From Sanderia malayensis (Eukaryota; Cnidaria; Scyphozoa; Semaeostomeae; Pelagiidae), in the NCBI GenBank assembly GCA_013076295.1, contig RQOL01000660.1, positions 2,418,001-2,482,000 of the forward strand: a DNA stretch of 64,000 bases, given 5' to 3'. This document shows, one piece after another, positions 22,229-33,800 of the stretch; position 1 is the stretch's first letter; each line of letters starts with the position of its first letter. The notes beneath the pieces are model-generated. The model made no database searches. It saw only the letters and a list, made by a program, of their open reading frames with translations, and had not been told where the DNA came from. The position numbers were made by a program, and so were the translations under genes.

Positions 22229-22447
22229 TACACGCATTTTTTTATAAGAAACTAAGCTCCGAAGTAGTGCTCAGTTTCTGAAACTTTATGGCCATTTTAG
22301 TACTAATCAAAACTGCCCCATTATCCTGTTTTACCAGGTGACACGGTTTCTTAAGCATGACGGAGAGTAGTACTAAAGTTTCTATTTTCTTGGTATCTTA
22401 GGGGTCGGTTTCTTAAAGAAGGTTTCTTATAAAGCAAAATGCGTGTA
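22229..22447. repeat. Inverted-repeat element, family E, upstream of SNX27
   Basis: Ends TACACGCATTTTTTTATAAG and CTTATAAAGCAAAATGCGTGTA are inverted repeats, and AAGAAACTAAGCTC / GGTTTCTTA subterminal blocks are shared with the copies at 57017-57180 and 62953-63339. Starts about 220 bp upstream of the SNX27 start codon, so it may overlap promoter DNA. Confidence 0.7.
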
Positions 22448-23194
22448 TGTAAGGTATATTAGATTGTCATTTTGCAATCAAAGGCTAAGGTTAAAGTGTA
22501 AATAGAAATTTTGTAAGAAGTCTAGTCCCACTCCTGCATGGTGCAGTTAATTCGCCTGACAAGACCTTGGTTCAGCTATTCGCCTGACAAGAATGTGAAA
22601 TACGCGAATGCTAAACGTTCAAAGAATATCGTCTTGATAAACTATGATACTATTCATCTGAAAATTACTTTACTTTCACAGTTCAAAGTGTCACTTTTAC
22701 TTAAATTTCCATACGTGCATTTACTAGTTATAAATTGCATATAATGTCAAAAACACAGTAGCTACATTACGAAACATGTAAGTTGAAGAACTAAGTAAAT
22801 TGGGCAAAATAAATTGACGTCGAATGTGTCTATTTGAATTATAGTTTCCATTCGTATATCATTTTATTCTTCATCTTTACAAGAAGTAACATAAACAAAG
22901 AAGAGAAATATAGGTGCTTTAACCAAAACGTGTGAGCAGTCCTAAATCGTTATAAATGGTCTCAGAGTGTTATTTCTCGAGATATTCATGAAATTTCATG
23001 ACTCCGAGGAGAAATGTTTTGGAGTCATTAAACAGCATTGCAGTATTTCAAATTCTAATTAAACCCGGAACCTTTGACAGGATATGGTTCCTCAAATTAT
23101 GAAATACAACAGCTTAGAAATTCTTTTTTATAGATAGTAACAACATTCGAAAAAAGATATGAAATAATTTGTCTGATATTTACGCCGTTGATAT
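22448..23194. other. SNX27-OSTF1 spacer
   Basis: No exon supported; a 68-codon plus-strand frame at 22538-22744 has no recognisable domain. The OSTF1 3' untranslated region reads leftward into this interval. Confidence 0.5.
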
Positions 23195-26119
23195 TTAATC
23201 TGAGTCTTCTTCGTCAATTCCATAATCATCAGCGTTGCCAGCTAAAAATTGATAAAAATTCATCCTTATCAATAATCTCTTCATTCATAGAAAACACTCC
23301 GTTTTGTATAAACGAGTTCTTTTTGAAAATAGTACTGCACAAACAAAGTTAAACTCGACAAATTCCTTCAAATTTAGCATTTTACCACAGAGCTGTTTCA
23401 CAGAAAGCATTTCATAAAGCTATCCCCTACTGTAAAAGATATTTTATAAAAAGTAAATGATGTTCTATTAAAATAATATGCATACTTGATTGCGTTTTCA
23501 GTAAACGGCCAGTGGCAGGATTTCTGGCAAGATCATATGGACTCTTCTTTTCATTATTCTTTATATTGTTAACAGCACCTTTAATAAAATCAATGAGTGG
23601 ATTTTAAATCAGAATAGCACAGAACACAGAACAGAATGATAATTGAACACAATGAGATAGCGACATTAGAATTTTAACGAGATGAACATCAAAAAAATTG
23701 ATTGTTTTATCTTCACTACATGCATAGCAATGCTTCCTGCGCAACAAATTTAACATCTGGTTCCAGCTTGCTGCATTGGGTTAGAGCATTGACTTAGAGT
23801 ATTACTTTTTTAATGATTTAGAAAACTCTCAATACGACAAAATCACATTGTTTTGTTGTATTACGATAACTATAATCCATTTGACATTGATTGTTATCTA
23901 GATACCACTGTAATTATAAACAAAAGCTTACATACCTCTCTGAAGCAGAATTTCAACAATGTCTGCATGACCTTTCCAAGCCGCATTGTGAAGTGGGGTG
24001 TCTCCAAGTTTATTCTATAAACAAGTTTTAGTTCATCATCATTGGTGGAGATGGGCGAATTCAATACTTTACTTCTCTTTACTCCTTTCCTCCACATAAT
24101 GCAGCTCAAGTGTACATACCTGGACATTAATTGCAACATGAGGAAGATTGAGAATTTCAACAGCACACTCTAAAAAAGACATGATTATCTCGGTAAATAT
24201 GCACTATTAAACTGTTCAATTAAGATTCAATATAATCAACCAATTAAAAAGATAAGAAATTCAATTAACCATACAATTGATGTCAGCAAGAAATCATAGA
24301 GGCTTGTATCTGAGGCATAGATAAAGCAAGCCAAATTCAAATTGAATTAAATTCAACTTAAAAGATGTTGACTTGAATAGATTCAGCTGTGTGATTTATA
24401 TTGATATCAATTGTAATAATGATAAATGGCTTTACCTGTATGCCCACCTGCAGCTGCCCAGTGCAAAGCAGTTGAGCCCGATTTATCAAGACTATTCACT
24501 GATACCTGAGTAGAAAAACAAAAAATACAAATACAAATCTATTCCAAATTGTATTTGAATATATAGTCAACTCTCTCTAAAGCTCTCTCTCTATCTCTCT
24601 CTGATGTTTCCGAAGAGTAAGACTCAATAATTTAATCACACATACCTTGTTAATAATGCACTCTCTCAAAAAACTAATATTTCCTATATTGAAACAAAAT
24701 AGGATCGAAATTCAAAAATAAACTAAAGTGACCTGTTAAATTAAGCAAAACATAGCTACAGGCTTGAAATACACTCTTAATCTCCCTTAATGCATTGAAT
24801 GACTAAATTGATTGTGGTTGTGGTTGAGGCAATGGACGTCATATCCTTGAAGGGAAGTCTAGTCTTCATGGGCTACAATCCAATAACAGATAAAGCCACA
24901 ACTTGACTGTCTATCCCTTTAAGGTTGGTTAATGAGTACCCAGGGTGTTGGTTTAAGAATATAATCCCAAGGACACAAGCTGCAGGTCAACATTAGCTGT
25001 ATAGCTGCAAGAGCCCCAAGTCTGCATTAAACAATAAACATCGCTTGATTGTTAATCAATACCTCTCTTTGCTGCCTCGTGCAATGGGTGATCAACAGAT
25101 TCAGTGCTTTCTTCAACTGAAAGAGAAAAAATGAAAAAGGTGTTAATACAAAATCACACAATGATCACACTGTAAAGTGAAAAATATAAACAAAAAAATG
25201 CCCATATTTCATAAAATAACTGCTTGTCCCCAAGCAAGCTCTCCTGAACAATATTTGCTTGAAATCAGTATCCCAGACATTCACTTAAGAAAATACAGTA
25301 ATCAAAAGTATTTTTATTATCTGACAAATTCTCAAACTCTAAAATAGCTGACCATAATTTGATGGAATTAGTCCTTCCTTTTTGCCAACTTTTGCAGTCC
25401 ACCAACCAGTAGTGGCAGTCTATAAAACAATTGCATTATTATGCAATATTCCTGAATTGCAAAATTAAGGAAAAACAAAAATAACCAAGAGAAGGCAATG
25501 GCATTTTGCTCAAGATTCACAAAATCCAAGATACTCATAAACAAGAAGGATATTTTGCAAAGATCTCAAATGTGGAAGAATAAATTTTTGTTGCTCTATC
25601 GTATTGATTCATTGTTACTTCGGGAGCAAAAATATTTGCATACACATTACCTTATCAAGAATATAGAGAATATCTCCTTCTTGAAAACTCAGCTCATCAG
25701 GCTACAGAGAGAAATGTGAATATAAACAGGAAATGTAAAACTATAAACTTGGCCATGTAAAGTATGGAATGAAAGGGTAAAATAATTGATTTGATTTGTA
25801 GTTACCTGTTGAGCAGTGTAATTATACAAGGCTCTGACGACTTGGACATGGCCTGGTAATAAACAGAAAGCCAATATGCAACTTTTTTTACAAACTTGAT
25901 AGACTGCACAGTTCGTTGTATTATAAAAATACTACGAAAGACAGCAAATTCAGGTTGGCCAAAAGAATACAAAGAAGAAGTGAAAGATTGAGGAAAGAAT
26001 ACATTATTTAGAACAATGTAATCTTGAAGGATTTGAAAAAGGAAACACCTTTTATTTTCCTCTTTTTGCTTACCTGGTCGAGATGGGGGTGGAGGTGCAG
26101 GGCGAGCTGGTCTAGACAT
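23195..26119 (-). CDS. OSTF1: OSTF1, SH3 and ankyrin-repeat adaptor (about 11 exons)
   Basis: Small cytoplasmic adaptor; in vertebrates it binds Src and SMN and acts in osteoclast and motility signalling. Exons, right to left: 26074-26119 (Pro-rich MSRPARPAPPPPSRP), about 25806-25853 (SH3 start VVRALYNYTAQQ), 25652-25702 (PDELSFQEGDILYI), 25354-25421 (TGWWTAKVGKKEGLIPSNY), 25065-25118, 24652-24686, 24437-24509, 24121-24171, 23938-24015, 23489-23580, 23195-23241. Ankyrin repeats read DHPLHEAAKRGNISFLREC, SGSTALHWAAAGGHT and GDTPLHNAAWKGHADIVEIL, and the acidic tail DDYGIDEEDSD parallels the human C-terminal NAEDYLDDEDSD. Total about 213 aa; human 214. The order SH3 then ankyrin and the matching length make the assignment firm. 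The gene is compact next to its neighbours, with no transposon noted in it. Confidence 0.93.
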
Positions 26120-27020
26120 TATAACTCTTGGTCATTCACAATATTGCCAATATCCTGCAAGAGTTGACTTTTTGAATACAGGTATATAACGAGTTTTTCG
26201 GAAGAATTTTTGCGTTAATAAATGCTTCTTCCGCCTCGTCGAAGCAAAACATAAGGCCTTTTTCATTCAATCCAATTCATTTTGGCTCATAATGAACCCG
26301 GAAGTTGTAAATCAACATTTGAGATGCAATCGAGGCTATGCGCCAGAACGAGACTTAAAATCAATTGGGCACTTTTCCGCTAAAATTATGTCCACCTTTT
26401 TGGCCCCATTAGGAATTACCCACTGATCTATAAGATCTCTTATTGATCAATGGCAATAACCACTTTTACCACCATCTATATTGGATAATAAGGTCAACCT
26501 TTCTATGTGCAAATAAAAGGTGGGGGGGGGGGGAGAGGTAAAGGCGTCCATAGATAGCTATAAGGGAATCTCATTGTATCAAACTTTGAAGGGTCCTTTC
26601 GACCTAACGTTAATTGCAAAATGAAAAGTCCATAGCATTAATTACATTCTAGCGTGGACAATCGTTAAACTCAGAGAGACTCTGATTTTACTATACACAC
26701 ACATAATACACATATATAACATATGCATAACAATATTATCACGTAAATATGATGATATACTTTGTACAAGCCAAAAGTCGAATGTAAAACCGTAATGTAT
26801 ATTATAACTGGATGATAATATGACAACATTGTAAAGCTCGTAGACTCATTACATTGTGTCTTCGCTTGTATCAAGCTAAGAGAGAGGAACCGAGCGAAAA
26901 ACTGCGGGACTCATTGTAGTGAGTCTAGCTCCTTCATAGAAAATGCTTCACAAAGCTCCCCCACAGTGCCCAACACTCCCTCGCAGCAACGGCTTCAAAT
27001 GATTCATAAAGTTGCATATA
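26120..27020. other. OSTF1-GPCR spacer
   Basis: OSTF1 promoter on the left (start codon at 26119) and GPCR 3' flank on the right. It contains a G11-12 run near 26520-26533 and an (AC/AT)-rich stretch at 26690-26730. No coding exon seen. Confidence 0.5.
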
Positions 27021-27956
27021 CTAAGTATCAGATTTTCGAAGTAGCATTTGCATCAATGTACTTCTGAAAGTCTTTTTATGAAGCAAATACAAACATGGAT
27101 TCAAAATTGAATTGCTCGTAGCAAGTGTCATGCTGACACGCAAAAGTGGCTTAATGGCCGTCGTCCTGCCGCAAAACCGACTGAAATAATAACATGCTAT
27201 GGGCATCCACGTGAAAACGAACACAACAACAAGCCATACACACATCGTGCCTCGTTTCAAGTCCAGCCTCCGTTTCATCAATCGCGCAGATTTGAATCCC
27301 AAAGCCACGCGCTGTATGTTGTAGTCCGCCAGAGGCCTGTTGCACGCCGCGGAGATGGAGCGCGTTGAAATCGTCATCAATGGAGCAAGCCGTCGCCTCT
27401 GATACTGAATCGCGCGGTAAAGTTTGTAATTTGACGCAGTCAATATCAAGACGCCGAGGATGAAGGCTGCAACGAGGAATACGGAGCGAACTTGCAGCTC
27501 AAATTTGGCGTCCTTCAAGAAGTAAACAACCGATTCGTTAATGCAGAACAACGCGGCAAAAACGAACGCGGAGATGATTGACGCGGTGACGCGGCCGTTT
27601 GTAATGATCGCGTTGTATCGCAGCGGGTAGACAACCGCGACGAGTTGATTAAACGTCAGCAAACAAAGAATAATGAGGGTGGCGAAAATGCTGGAAAACA
27701 TCGGAATAATACCAACAGTCCGATAAATCCATATATAGCTGTCTGTGCCGACTAGTATCCAGGCAACTGTGCCGGTGAGACCGACAAGAAGATTGGCCAC
27801 AGACATTGCAAGAAGAATGCGATTGTTGTTGTGGTTGTCGTGCATTAGTGTCCTCCTATGCACAATAAACATAACGAGAATCAGGAAATTGAGTACAAAG
27901 GCAAGGAAGTTTATGATAGCGAGGCCAATGTAATATGCTAGCGATGTTGGATTCAT
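27021..27956 (-). CDS. Intronless class A GPCR, orphan, lacking DRY
   Basis: Single-exon 311-aa seven-transmembrane receptor. TM1 about 7-32, TM2 46-66, TM3 82-105, TM4 123-143, TM5 157-177, TM6 238-258, TM7 272-291. Rhodopsin-class signs: AVVYPLRY after TM3, FTWMPI in TM6 (W250, P252), NPCLY (286-290), then the short helix-8 segment KKTFRS. Unusual points: the usual aspartate of TM2 is N55 (SVANLLVG); the DRY box is N103-Q104-L105; no cysteine at the top of TM3, so the common TM3-ECL2 disulfide is missing. The codons are richer in GC than flanking DNA. Ligand unknown; the closest look is to the adenosine/melanocortin/amine-like orphan receptors expanded in cnidarians. Complete, with no frame break. 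Upstream ATG at 27956 is the first in frame. Confidence 0.9.
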   Translation of the reverse strand: MNPTSLAYYIGLAIINFLAFVLNFLILVMFIVHRRTLMHDNHNNNRILLAMSVANLLVGLTGTVAWILVGTDSYIWIYRTVGIIPMFSSIFATLIILCLLTFNQLVAVVYPLRYNAIITNGRVTASIISAFVFAALFCINESVVYFLKDAKFELQVRSVFLVAAFILGVLILTASNYKLYRAIQYQRRRLAPLMTISTRSISAACNRPLADYNIQRVALGFKSARLMKRRLDLKRGTMCVWLVVVFVFTWMPIACYYFSRFCGRTTAIKPLLRVSMTLATSNSILNPCLYLLHKKTFRSTLMQMLLRKSDT

Positions 27957-30646
27957 CGTGTATTCCGTAACTCGGTCTATAAATTTAGATATATGGATAG
28001 CTGACGGTAACTATATAGATTTAAATACACTTCTAAACAGAGCTGTTAATCTTGGGAAATTTCGTGATACTTCTTTGATAAAAACTCACAGACATCTGCT
28101 ACTGTTGATAAAGCCGTGAAATCTCTCCAAAAAGCTACAAATGCCAGCTATTGGTTGCTAAGCCCAAACAACAGTGTGTTTACACAGAAGCTCGTGTAAA
28201 ACTTGTGATACTCGTTCAAATAAATCCAGTTCTCAATACAAGCATATGCCTTTGTTCTTATTTAACGTCGCAGGCTCAATGGGTTCAATGTCAGCTGATT
28301 TAAACAGTCATATTTTTACACATCTTTCAGACAATTCCACCAGAAAGCATGAGCACTAGTCGTAAAAAACGTTGTTGTGTCAATTTGTTGTGTTGTGTTG
28401 TGTCAAGCAAACTTAACCAACGTATTCTTCATATTTCAATTGAGCACAAATCATAAAATATCCTCCAACTTCATGCTTCAAGCAGCTTCACAGCAAATTA
28501 TGTTCAGAATATATATGCGATATTCAATGAAATTCTTTCAGAACTTTTCTCGCATCCAACGTTGTTTGGCAAACCTTTCATACCCCATGCAACGTTTAGC
28601 GATCGCGTATTTGACCATACGAATAAAACCACAAGCTAACCGTACGCATCTGTAACAGATGTTTGCAAATGACTGAATGCAAAATCCAATAATCTGCATT
28701 CACCAATTCAAATAGCTCTGTGATGAGCAGAGAGTGCTGTTCTCTGTGTACCGATGCGCTGTTATTAAAATTGTTATGATTGAACAATTTTTGATCGACA
28801 CCGTCAGCAAAATCAAATTACCAATTCAATGAACTTACTTGAAGTGTATAACATAGTCTTTCAATGAAAACGTCTTTCCAACCAGATTTTCCAAGTCTTT
28901 ATTCCACAAGAGGAAGTCACATTATACAACTTACAACCAATTGAATCTTTCTCGATCTAAAACAGACAACAGAGAAAATAATTAAATTTAGCCCAGACTG
29001 TACTGGTTCAGAAACACGGGATCCTGTTGAATAACTCAAACTTCCTTTGAAAGGACATCTATTACTCAGCGTTGCATTTCAAAGTGTAATAATAAACTAA
29101 ACATATGGACAACGTAACTGCTTCCAAGTGCATTTGTATTTTATCTCCAAAAACAATGACTTGTATAAGGCCTCGCTCCACTATATGCTTAAGAAAAGTT
29201 CGTTTGGCAATAACCCTCTCTTAAATTAATTGAACTTAAAGCATAATCCATTTTAGCAGACTTAAAGCATAATCCATTACCGATTGTGTACAAACACAAT
29301 TTCCCACTTCAATCTTGAACTATACATCAATTAATAACTATACAAACCCATAACGTCAATTTCGACAAAAATATTGATGTAAACAACCCAAATACGTTAA
29401 TAAGTTAACTATATTTATAATGATTAGATTTTGGTGAATTGATGAAGCATTTTCATCGGGTTAGGAAACATAATCAAAAGAAACATACAAATTCACAAAT
29501 TTGTGTTACAGGCAGGTAGACTGCAAATTGAGAGTTCAAAAGCGTGAATTTCCTTGTGCGACAAACTCAACATTTGGGTCATTTTTCGCTACGTTTTCAA
29601 ATCAAAATTTGCCAGGATTGGCTGTGAAATGCGTTGACGAGAAATTGTTCCTTATCAAGCAATCATCCAAGGTTGGTTGTTCATCAATTATTACCTGTTA
29701 GTTGATCAAGTTCCATAAAATATTCTTCTAGCAGCAAACCTCAAACATTCTAGCAGCAAATATGCAAACATTCTAGCATGGCTAAAAAAAGTGGCGACCG
29801 ATATTAGCAGATTGTCATCTTCAAAAGCTATTACAATAAGCTTTCTTTAAGCTGAGACAAGGGAACGGGGGAGTTTCAATACCTGTAATTAATATATGGG
29901 TGACAATTCCGCAATGTGTATTAATAATTCATTATTAATACACATTAAATCCTTCCTTCCATTTTACAGGATTAATGTTTTTAAGAACACCCAGTCTCAA
30001 ATATGCTAAAAACTATGGAAATTGATAATCGTTTTCAGAACACAATTACATACCGGTACAGGTGATAAATAGAGTTTCGTAAGTTCTTGTTAGTCATTGA
30101 AACTGGGAATGCACTATAGACAGCATTCTTATCACTGGCTAACAGGTGGCGTGAAAGGATGCGCAAATTCTGACGCAAAACGATTAAATGGGTTTCTCGT
30201 CTGTTCTAATGAGTGCCTCATATCGCAATCCAATCTAGTGGACACAATCAGTCCGAAAAGCCAAACTATGACATCTGTAAACATACATTTCTATTAAGTC
30301 ATAGAGATATATAAAACTCAATAGGTGGCTATATAACTAAATTCACCATGCATCTCAAAGATGGCTATTGAAGACTTTTCGAATCCCGTATCAACACGAG
30401 ATATTTCGCTGAAGGATACAGTCAATAGGGATTCTGTTACATCGGTAGCCAAAACTTAAACAAGCAAAAACGTACTTCGTTATATCGGGAGCCAATTAAA
30501 CATAAGATTCACCGGACAAGGTAGTTTGTTTGCAAAAAAAACTTTGTTGATGAAAAGGGTGCGTTAAATCATAGTCAGTGAAAGAAGAATTTCTTCTTTA
30601 ACCAATCGTAGCAGTAAATTGAGACGCCACTGTATAAATTCAATAC
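27957..30646. other. GPCR-CCDC171 spacer
   Basis: About 2.7 kb with only short, unsupported frames. It holds the GPCR promoter and a perfect palindrome at 29913-29946. No tRNA or domain-bearing exon seen. Confidence 0.5.
29913..29946. repeat. Perfect 16-bp inverted repeat
   Basis: AATGTGTATTAATAAT, two bases (TC), then its exact complement. Intergenic. AT-rich, so it could be chance, a cruciform site or a degraded element. Confidence 0.8.
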
Positions 30647-30790
30647 TAGAATAGAAGCAAGAAAGTAGACTAGTTCTCTGTTACTCGGAGTTTCATGCTT
30701 TGGCAATCATCAGACAGACTAATTATTGCTCTGTACTTCTGTACATCGAGCACTGTGATGCCAGTTTAAACAGTAAGAATCTATAGATAT
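30647..30790. repeat. Dispersed repeat family F, copy 2
   Basis: TAGAATAGAAGCAAGAAAGT ... TGTTACTCGGAGTTTCATGC ... TCATCAGACAGAC ... GAGCACTGTGATGCCAG ... AATCTATAGATAT, the same order as at 44711-44863. Located just downstream of CCDC171. Confidence 0.75.
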
Positions 30791-30865
30791 AAATTCAATA
30801 CTATAAGTTCATTATAAACAGTGTATCATACCTTAATTACAAAATGATGATTGTGCTTGCGATGG

Positions 30866-33800
30866 TTACTTTCCAGTGGCCTGTGCTCCGCTTGAGTAGG
30901 AAAACGATTCAGGTTGAACCCTGCGAGGTGTATAAAGAAATGAGACTTGAAATTTGAAGCCATAGTGCAATAAACAAACAATCAAACAAATACGAAGACA
31001 ACCACACAGATCAAAAGGCATTGTAAAACTGCACATACACGGAAAGCCTCCTGGAAGCGTTTCAAAGCACATTGTTCAACAATTGGCAAGCCCAAATGCA
31101 CAGGGGGGTTGCTTCGGGTACTATCACATGTGTGCAATTTGAAAACGGGTAACTTGTAGAGAGAAACGTTGAGACTAATCGTATATTACCCCGTGGATGG
31201 GGTTTTTACACATGCGCACTGAAGTTTGAAGTAAAATAATTGAAGTACGCATGTGCAATTACCCTTTTCCGGGGGGATTCTCGACAAATCTCAACTCACA
31301 CCATAATAGAAATACGATAAATGAAGGATGATTAAATTAATTAAAGTTGACGAGGCCTAAAAATATTTATGATATAACTTCCAATAACAAGAGAGACTGG
31401 TAAATGTTGAGCTTACATCAGAGGTACGTATCCACTCCTGGGAGATGATTCATTAACATAAGGAGGAATGTCTTTGGCTGTCCTCACGGTGTCCTGGAGA
31501 CAAAATACAAACAAGTTGACATAAAGAAAATGTATTAAAAAGGGCATTGTATATCAACTTCATTTTCTGATTTCACCCATACAGAAGTGGCCTAATTATG
31601 CGTTCGTTATGTTTGACGCTTATACGTTGGACCATCTCAAATTTTCAAAAGATTTTGACATTTTTCAAAATTCATGGACCATGCGTTGTGTACCACTAAG
31701 CAGAGCGGTCAAACATTCTAAGTAATTTTGCCTCGCTTAGAAAACACACTGTTTAAAAGCATTGAAATTCGAAAGTCTAAATTTCAAGCAAAATAGACTT
31801 TAACAAAAGTGAAGACCAGGATAAATGATGATAAAAGTGAATCTTTGACCAACAGTTCATACTATCCAACAGTTCATTCAATAATTGATAAACCGTGGAC
31901 ATAAGATATGGTCAAGTCATCTAACATCGACAAACAATTCAACAAATATTGGATGTTAAAATTCTCTGGATATGAAGTTGAATCGTTTGGACAGGACTGT
32001 CAAAATCAAAGCAAACATAATTACCATAAGCTCGTTGAAATTCGCAGTCGGCGGTGAGGCGTAGCGATGATCTTTCTGCTGACAATTTGATGCTGCTAAT
32101 GATGCACGTAAGCTTCCTTTCATTTGCAGCACTTGCTCCTTGTGAAATTGCAATTCGTGCGAAAGGAAGTCCAACCTCTTCACTAACTGTTGCTTTTCGG
32201 TATTCAGCTTTGCGACTTGATTCAAAGCCTGGCGCTGGGCTTGGAAGAACAAACTAACAGTCTCCTGAGAAGTAAAACATTCGGAACTTACAGCAACACG
32301 TAGATAGCATTGAAAATCAATATAAAAATACCAGTGCTTCACACGTACACATACAATCTCAATAAAACGAGAAAAATATCACTTAACAATTATCCAACGT
32401 TTCAGAAACGAGGAACAATTTAAAAAAAAGGGTGCGGCAAAATGAAAGGGGCATTTATTCGAAACAGTGATGGGGTCACATTGATAAACAAATATTAATT
32501 GTATATATGTTACCTGACATATTCTCATGTCTGGAGATGAAGCCAAACCTTCCATGGCAAGAACTTCGCTTGGCATTACAAGCTCTGGCAGCGTGAAATC
32601 AAATTGATCAGAGCTGTTGAGCATTGCTTGGAATCTGCTTTGTTCGAGAACCGTCCCAGCAGAGCGAACAAAGGCGGTCAATAGCTCTCTTTCCCTGTTG
32701 TAACAATAGATGATACAGATGAACGCAATGGATAAGAACTAAAACTTATCAACAGCTATAGACTATAGATAACCACATCATGCATTGTGGATGAATTGAA
32801 GATATTTCTACGTCCTTGTGAAACAATCAAAACATGTGGATCTACTGAACTGCTACACAACACAATTTACCCTTGCTAACTCTAATACAACGAAGTGGAT
32901 ATTGGCTCCTTGGTGCTTAAAGGTGCTACATTAGATTCCATTCCAAATCTTTCAATCGATACATAGATACATAATTGGCTTCTACACGGTCAGGGGCCGT
33001 GAAAAGTCTACAATAGTGGACAAAAGTCTTTGGGACACTTGTAAAAATATGAATAAATAAAAATAGACCATCAACCCCACTACCCTTTCAATCAGACCCT
33101 TGTGATCAACGTGGAAAAGGAATATTGTCGATATTGTATACGAATGTCTTTCGAGAATTGTTTGGGGGAGGCAGGGGATAAAAGATACGTGTAAAGTTTG
33201 AGAAAGTCCCGAATGTCCCAGAACTTTTGTAACCTATCACATACAGTAAAAACCCGCATATAAGAACCAATGGATGAACCTTAAGGGTGATATTTCTGTT
33301 CAAAACAATAGAAGAAACAATAGCCTATTGTCTTGGAACAATAGCCTGGGTGAAAATTGACAGGTTCTTATATACAGGCTTTTAGTGTATACCCTTACGG
33401 AATATAGGAAGAGTTTCAACGCCAGGCAGCTGATACTCCAATTGATAAACTGATACCCTTGTAAACACAGTGAAATACCTGGATATCGACTGCAATCTAC
33501 TCTGCAACTCGTTAAAATTCTGCTCAATAATTCTCTTCTCTCCATCTAGCACAGAAATCTCTCTTTGCACTTTCTTCATACTGTCATCGCGGACTTTGAG
33601 ATCGTTTTTATACGATGCCAAAGCTCTAAATGTCTCGGCCAACGTACTGTCTTTCTCCTCTCCTTTCAACGAATGCAATTCCATCCTGCTAACCAAAAGG
33701 TTCATCACAAAAACGATTCGTGGTATCGAGAGTCAATGGATCCCCGTAGTTTGGGACAGATAAATTAGCTCGCAGCAGCGGTAGTATGTTCAACGGGAAG

